64,000 nucleotides of DNA. It comes from Eutreptiella sp. 'Long Island Sound 2002'. Its lineage: Eukaryota; Euglenozoa; Euglenophyceae; Eutreptiales; Eutreptiaceae. Under the pieces are notes generated by a model. The model was given only the letters and a program-made list of their open reading frames with translations. It was not told the origin of the DNA and did no database searches. This document shows, piece after piece, positions 58,101 to 64,000 of the stretch. The translations under genes and the position numbers were made by a program. The DNA is taken from NCBI GenBank assembly GCA_964036045.1, contig OZ038378.1, positions 146,223,767-146,287,766 on the forward strand. Direction: 5' to 3'. Position 1 is the first letter of the stretch, and each line of letters begins with the position of its first letter.

Positions 58101-61100
58101 AAGTTCCACAAAACAAGGTTCTGATGAAAGCTGGTGGTTGGGGCTTTACATAGAGCCCCTGGTTGTGAAAATCTGAAACAGTGGGCCCCTGTAGGGGGGC
58201 GGATAGTCGAGCTCACTTTGGAGCCTTCTAATTCTGTGACGGCGTGGTAAAATTCCACAAAACAAGGTTCTGATGAAAGCTGGTGGTTGGGGCTTTACAT
58301 AGAGCCCCTAGTTGTGAAAATCTGAAACAATGGGCCCCTGTAGGGGGGCGGATAGTCGAGCTCACTTTGGAGCCTTCTAATTCTGTGATGGTGTGGTAAA
58401 ATTCCACAAAACAAGGTTCCGATGAAAGCTGGTGGTTGGGGCTTTACATAGAACCCCTGGTTGTGAAAATCTGAAACAGTGGGCCCCTGTAGGGGGGCGG
58501 ATAGTCGAGCTCACTTTGGAGCCTTCTAATTCTGTGATGGCGCGGTAAAATTCCACAAAACAAGGTTCTGATGAAAGCTGGTGGTTGGGGCTTTACATAG
58601 AGCCCCTAGTTGTGAAAATCTGAAACAGTGGGCCCCTGTAGGGGGGCGGATAGTCGAGCTCACTTTGGAGCCTTCTAATTCTGTGATGGCGTGGTAAAAT
58701 TCCACAAAACAAGGTTCTGATGAAAGCTGGTGGTTGGGGCTTTACATAGAGCCCCTGGTTGTGAAAATCTGAAACAGTGGGCCCCTGTAGGGGGGCGGAT
58801 AGTCGAGCTCACTTTGGAGCCTTCTAATTCTGTGATGGCGTGGTAAAATTCCACAAAACAAGGTTCCGATGAAAGCTGGTGGTTGGGGCTTTACATAGAG
58901 CCCCTGGTTCTGAAAATCTGAAACAGTGGGCCCCTGTAGGGGGGCGGATAGTCGAGCTCACTTTGGAGCCTTCTAATTCTGTGATGGTGTGGTAAAATTC
59001 CACAAAACAAGGTTCTGATGAAAGCTGGTGGTTGGGGCTTTACATAGAGCCCCTAGTTGTGAAAATCCGAAACAGTGGGCCCCTGTAGGAGGGCGGATAG
59101 TGGACCTCACTTTGGAGCCTTCTAATTCTGTGATGGCGTGGTAAAATTCCACAAAACAAGGTTCTGATAAAAGCTGGTGGTTGGGGCTTTACATAGAGCC
59201 CCTAGTTGTGAAAATCTGAAACAGTGGGCCCCTGTAGGGGGGCGGATAGTCGAGCTCACTTTGGAGCCTTCTAATTCTGTGATGGCGTGGTAAAATTCCA
59301 CAAAACAAGGTTCTGATGAAAGCTGGTGGTTGGGGCTTTACATAGAGCCCCTGGTTGTGAAAATCTGAAACAGTGGGCCCCTGTAGGGGGGCGGATAGTC
59401 GAGCTCACTTTGGAGCCTTCTAATTCTGTGATGGCGTGGTAAAATTCCACAAAACAAGGTTCTGATGAAAGCTGGTGGTTGGGGCTTTACATAGAGCCCC
59501 TAGTTGTGAAAATCTGAAACAGTGGGCCCCTGTAGGGGGGCGGATAGTCGAGCTCACTTTGGAGCCTTCTAATTCTGTGATGGTGTGGTAAAATTCCACA
59601 AAACAAGGTTCTGATGAAAGCTGGTGGTTGGGGCTTTACATAGAACCCCTGGTTGTGAAAATCTGAAAGAGTGGGCCCCTGTAGGGGGGCGGATAGTCGA
59701 GCTCACTTTGGGGCCTTCTAATTCTGTGATGGTGTGGTAAAATTCCACAAAACAAGGGTCTGATGAAAGCTGGTGGTTGGGGCTTTACATAGAACCCCTA
59801 GTTGTGAAAATCTGAAACAGTGGGCCCCTGTAGGGGGGCGGATAGTCGAGCTCACTTTGGGGCCTTCTAATTCTGTGATGGTGTGGTAAAATTCCACAAA
59901 ACAAGGTTCTGATGAAAGCTGGTGGTTGGGGCTTTACATAGAGCCCCTAGTTGTGAAAATCTGAAACAATGGGCCCCTGTAGGGGGGCGGATAGTCGAGC
60001 TCACTTTGGAGCCTTCTAATTCTGTGATGGCGTGGTAAAATTCCACAAAACAAGGTTCTGATGAAAGCTGGTGGTTGGGGCTTTACATAGAGCCCCTGGT
60101 TGTGAAAATCTGAAACAGTGGGCCCCTGTAGGGGGGCGGATAGTCGAGCTCACTTTGGAGCCTTCTAATTCTGTGATGGTGTGGTAAAATTCCACAAAAC
60201 AAGGTTCAGATGAAAGCTGGTGGTTGGGGCTTTACATAGAACCCCTGGTTGTGAAAATCTGAAACAGTGGGCCCCTGTAGGGGGGCGGATAGTCGACCTC
60301 ACTTTGGAGCCTTCTAATTCTGTGATGGCGCGGTAAAATTCCACAAAACAAGGTTCTGATGAAAGCTGGTGGTTGGGGCTTTACATAGAGCCCCTAGTTG
60401 TGAAAATCTGAAACAGTGGGCCCCTGTAGGGGGGCGGATAGTCGAGCTCACTTTGGAGCCTTCTAATTCTGTGATGGCGTGGTAAAATTCCACAAAACAA
60501 GGTTCTGATGAAAGCTGGTGGTTGGGGCTTTACATAGAGCCCCTGGTTGTGAAAATCTGAAACAGTGGGCCCCTGTAGGGGGGCGGATAGTCGAGCTCAC
60601 TTTGGAGCCTTCTAATTCTGTGATGGCGTGGTAAAATTCCACAAAACAAGGTTCCGATGAAAGCTGGTGGTTGGGGCTTTACATAGAGCCCCTAGTTGTG
60701 AAAATCTGAAACAGTGGGCCCCTGTAGGGGGGCGGATAGTCGAGCTCACTTTGGAGCCTTCTAATTCTGTGATGGTGTGGTAAAATTCCACAAAACAAGG
60801 TTCTGATGAAAGCTGGTGGTTGGGGCTTTACATAGAGCCCCTAGTTGTGAAAATCCGAAACAGTGGGCCCCTGTAGGAGGGCGGATAGTGGACCTCACTT
60901 TGGAGCCTTCTAATTCTGTGATGGTGTGGTAAAATTCCACAAAACAAGGTTCTGATAAAAGCTGGTGGTTGGGGCTTTACATAGAGCCCCTAGTTGGGAA
61001 AATCTGAAACAGTGGGCCCCTGCAGGGGGGCGGATAGTCGAGCTCACTTTGGAGCCTTCTAATTCTGTGATGGTGTGGTAAAATTCCACAAAACAAGGTT

Positions 61101-63293
61101 CTGATGAAAGCTGGTGGTTGGGGCTTTACATAGAGCCCCTAGTTGGGAAAATCCGAAACAGTGGGCCCCTGTAGGGGGGCAGATAGTCGAGCTCACTTTG
61201 GGGCCTTGCAATTCTGTGATGGTGTGGTAAAATTCCACAAAACAAGGTGCTGATGAAAGCTGGTGGTTGGGGCTTTACATAGAACCCCTAGTTGGGAAAA
61301 TCCGAAACAGTGGGCCCCTGCAGGGGGGCGGATAGTCGAGCTCACTTTGGAGCCTTCTAATTCTGTGATGGTGTGGTAAAATTCCACAAAACAAGGTTCT
61401 GATGAAAGCTGGTGGTTGGGGCTTTACATAGAGCCCCTAGTTGTGAAAATCTGAAACAGTGGGCCCCTGTAGGAGGGCGGATAGTGGACCTCACTTTGGA
61501 GCCTTCTAATTCTGTGATGGCGTGGTAAAATTCCACAAAACAAGGTTCTGATAAAAGCTGGTGGTTGGGGCTTTACATAGAGCCCCTAGTTGGGAAAATC
61601 TGAAACAGTGGGCCCCTGCAGGGGGGCGGATAGTCGAGCTCACTTTGGAGCCTTCTAATTCTGTGATGGTGTGGTAAAATTCCACAAAACAAGGTTCTGA
61701 TGAAAGCTGGTGGTTGGGGCTTTACATAGAGCCCCTAGTTGGGAAAATCCGAAACAGTGGGCCCCTGTAGGGGGGCAGATAGTCGAGCTCACTTTGGGGC
61801 CTTGCAATTATGTGATGGTGTGGTAAAATTCCACAAAACAAGGTTCTGATGAAAGCTGGTGGTTGGGGCTTTACATAGAACCCCTAGTTGGGAAAATCCG
61901 AAACAGTGGGCACCTGCAGGGGGGCGGATAGTCGAGCTCACTTTGGAGCCTTCTAATTCTGTGATGGTGTGGTAAAATTTCACAAAACAAGGTTCTGATG
62001 AAAGCTGGTGGTTGGGGCTTTACATAGAGCCCCTAGTTGTGAAAATCTGAAACAGCGGGCCCCTGTAGGGGGGCGGATAGTTGAGCTCACTTTGGGGCCT
62101 TGCAATTCTGTGATGGTGTGGTAAAATTCCACAAAACAAGGGTCTGATGAAAGCTGGTGGTTGGGGCTTTACATAGAGCCCCTAGTTGTGAAAATCTGAA
62201 ACAATGGGCCCCTGTAGGGGGGCGGATAGTCGAGCTCACTTTGGAGCCTTCTAATTCTGTGATGGTGTGGTAAAATTCCACAAAACAAGGTTCTGATGAA
62301 AGCTGGTGGTTGGGGCTTTACATAGAGCCCATAGTTGGGAAAATCGGAAACAGTGGGCCCCTGCAGGGGGGCGGATAGTCGAGCTCACTTTGGGGCCTTG
62401 CAATTCTGTGATGGTGTGGTAAAATTCCACAAAACAAGGTTCTGATGAAAGCTGGTGGTTGGGGCTTTACATAGAGCCCCTAGTTGTGAAAATCTGAAAC
62501 AGTGGGCCCCTGCAGGAGGGCAAATAGTCGAGCTCACTTTGGGACCTTGCAATTCTGTGATGGCGTGGTAAAATTCCACAAAACAGGGGTCTGATGAAAG
62601 CTGGTGGTTGGGGCTTTACATAGAGCCCCTAGTTGTGAAAATCTGAAACAGTGGGCCCCTGTAGGGGGGCGGATAGTCGAGCTCACTTTGGGGCCTTGCA
62701 ATTCTGTGATGGTGTGGTAAAATTCCACAAAACAGGGTTCTGATGAAAGCTGGTGGTTGGGGCTTTACATAGAGCCCCTGGTTGTGAAAATCTGAAACAG
62801 TGGGCCCCTGTAGGGGGGCGGATAGTCGAGCTCACTTTGGGGCCTTCTAATTCTGTGATGGTGTGGTAAAATTCCACAAAACAAGGTTGTGATGAAAGCT
62901 GGTGGTTGGGGCTTTACATAGAGCCCCTAGTTGTGAAAATCTGAAACAGTGGGCCCCTGTAGGGGGGCGGATAGTGGAGCTCACTTTGGAGCCTTCTAAT
63001 TCTGTGATGGTGTGGTAAAATTCCACAAAACAAGGTTCTGATGAAAGCTGGTGGTTGGGGCTTTACATAGAGCCCCTAGTTGTGAAAATCTGAAACAGCG
63101 GGCCCCTGTAGGGGGGCGGATAGTCGAGCTCACTTTGGAGCCTTCTAATTCTGTGATGGTGTGGTAAAATTCCACAAAACAAGGTTCTGATGAAAGCTGG
63201 TGGTTGGGGCTTTACATAGAGCCCCTGGTTGGGAAAATCCGAAACAGTGGGCCCCTGTAGGGGGGGGGGCGGATAGTCGAGCTCACTTTGGAG
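43115..63293 (+). repeat. 149-bp satellite array, 135 complete monomers plus a partial one
   Basis: Monomers start at 43115 and every 149 bases thereafter. The last starts at 63231 and breaks off after about 60 bases. The only net length change is one extra G in the G-tract near 58046, plus a longer G-tract in the last copy. Each unit has GAGCTC, a CCCCT/AGGGG hairpin and TGTGG TAAAATT CCACA dyad symmetry. Variation is almost all substitutions at about 17 positions. Multi-monomer periodicities of 18, 21 and 13 units are visible. The recurring 64-residue minus-strand frames are not genes, because 149 is not a multiple of three. Length and structure resemble centromeric or heterochromatic satellites, but no functional evidence exists. 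Confidence 0.98.
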
Positions 63294-63607
63294 TTGTGAG
63301 CAAGCAGTGGCCTAGTCTTAATACTATGAGGAGCTGACACTAAGCGAGTGGCACTTGTTTATTCTTGTAAAGCAAGCAACAAGGTGTGGTTACCGCAAGG
63401 TGTGAGCGAACCCGCCTGGGGGACAAGACCCTTGGTTAGGACCCCGGGGTGGTCCAGAACCCAAGGGGTTCTAACACCACCTAAGCGCGCACAGCCTGGC
63501 GAGCCACCCCTGTGGTCGCGTTTTGTTTACCTTGGTTTGGGCGAGTGGGCCTGTCTTCCCCACAGGAGAAACCCTCGGCCCGCGGGTTTACTCCTTTTTA
63601 CCTCTCA
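63294..63607. other. Right flank of the satellite, no gene recognised
   Basis: Single-copy-looking sequence with a CCCAAGGGGTTC-type region near 63460 and no recognisable exon of GCP4 or any other gene. Confidence 0.45.
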
Positions 63608-64000
63608 ACAACCAGAATCAAATAACGATGGACCCAGCTGCACAGAACTAGCCCCATTATTTGCTTTGGGGCACAGCAACATCAAAATGCAAGTATCCGG
63701 GTTTGCGAGAACTAGCCCCTTTATCTGCTTTGGGGCACACCAATATCCAAATTCAAATAACGATAAACCCCAGCTAGACAGAACTAGCCCCATTATCTGC
63801 TTTGGGGCACAGCAACATCAAAATGCAAGCATCGGGTGGGGCAACAAGCAGTGGGGCAAACACAGCATCCGTCCCGCAATTGTGGTATTTCTGCAAAGGG
63901 GGGCAGGAGCAAAAAAAATTTGCGATTTTTTTGCGGAACCCATTTTTGCGAAGGGCACAAAGCCAAAAATTAATATTTTTTTGTGCTTTTTTTTGCGGCA
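63608..64000 (+). repeat. Dispersed repeat family 3, copy B, with internal tandem triplication
   Basis: GAACTAGCCCC begins at 63645, 63709 and 63781, each followed by a TTGGGGCACA block, so the left part is present three times. The right part (TTTGCGGAACCCATTTTTGC, AATTAATATTTTTTTG) matches 32826-32940 and is cut by the window end. Confidence 0.8.

Noticed and set aside
43115-63293. Regular repeats that could suggest a CRISPR array or a repetitive protein gene (64-residue minus-strand frames).
   Set aside because: There are no unique spacers between repeats, and 149 is not divisible by three, so frames rotate and stop in every unit.

Overview
The window is nuclear DNA from a eukaryote with long, sparse, multi-exon genes. 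Both recognisable genes are split by GT-AG introns of 0.45 to 3.3 kb, and there are no operons, tRNAs or rRNAs. The best-supported gene encodes gamma-tubulin complex component 4 (GCP4). Its motifs, such as a DDDLYFERVS stretch, look closest to my recollection of land-plant GCP4, so a green-lineage alga with a large repeat-rich genome is a reasonable but unproven guess. Frequent G or C homopolymers of 10 or more bases, CA microsatellites and many degenerate dispersed repeats are also characteristic.

Layout. 1-11.7 kb: a 197-bp tandem repeat at the left edge, a GC-rich minisatellite, an AT-richer segment (about 4.65-8.7 kb) with unassigned coding-like remnants, and otherwise unassignable DNA. 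11.7-14.6 kb: a fragment resembling a CIA30 (NDUFAF1-type) exon, then CA repeats. 14.6-18.6 kb, minus strand: three exons of a RING-H2 E3 ubiquitin ligase with a ubiquitin-interacting motif and a SAP-like C-terminus; its second intron holds a near-perfect 200-bp inverted repeat. 18.7-25.8 kb: no assignable gene, several dispersed repeats. 25.8-41.2 kb, minus strand: eight phase-compatible exons of GCP4 covering roughly its C-terminal half; the introns carry dispersed repeats and possibly a small membrane-protein ORF. 42.56-43.11 kb: a G-rich minisatellite. 43.115-63.293 kb: a 149-bp satellite of 135 complete monomers plus a partial one, with multi-monomer (higher-order) periodicities. 63.3-64.0 kb: a short flank with a repeat that also occurs at 32.6-32.9 kb.

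Both genes run leftwards on the minus strand. GCP4 is a subunit of the gamma-tubulin ring complex; the E3 ligase should ubiquitinate substrates and bind ubiquitin itself. I see no evidence that they act together. The most notable point is positional: the missing 5' half of GCP4 should lie to the right of 41.2 kb, where a 20-kb satellite block begins within 2 kb. The array is therefore either intronic or has separated or truncated the gene. Most long open frames elsewhere come from GC-rich, CA-rich or tandem-repeat sequence and were not annotated.
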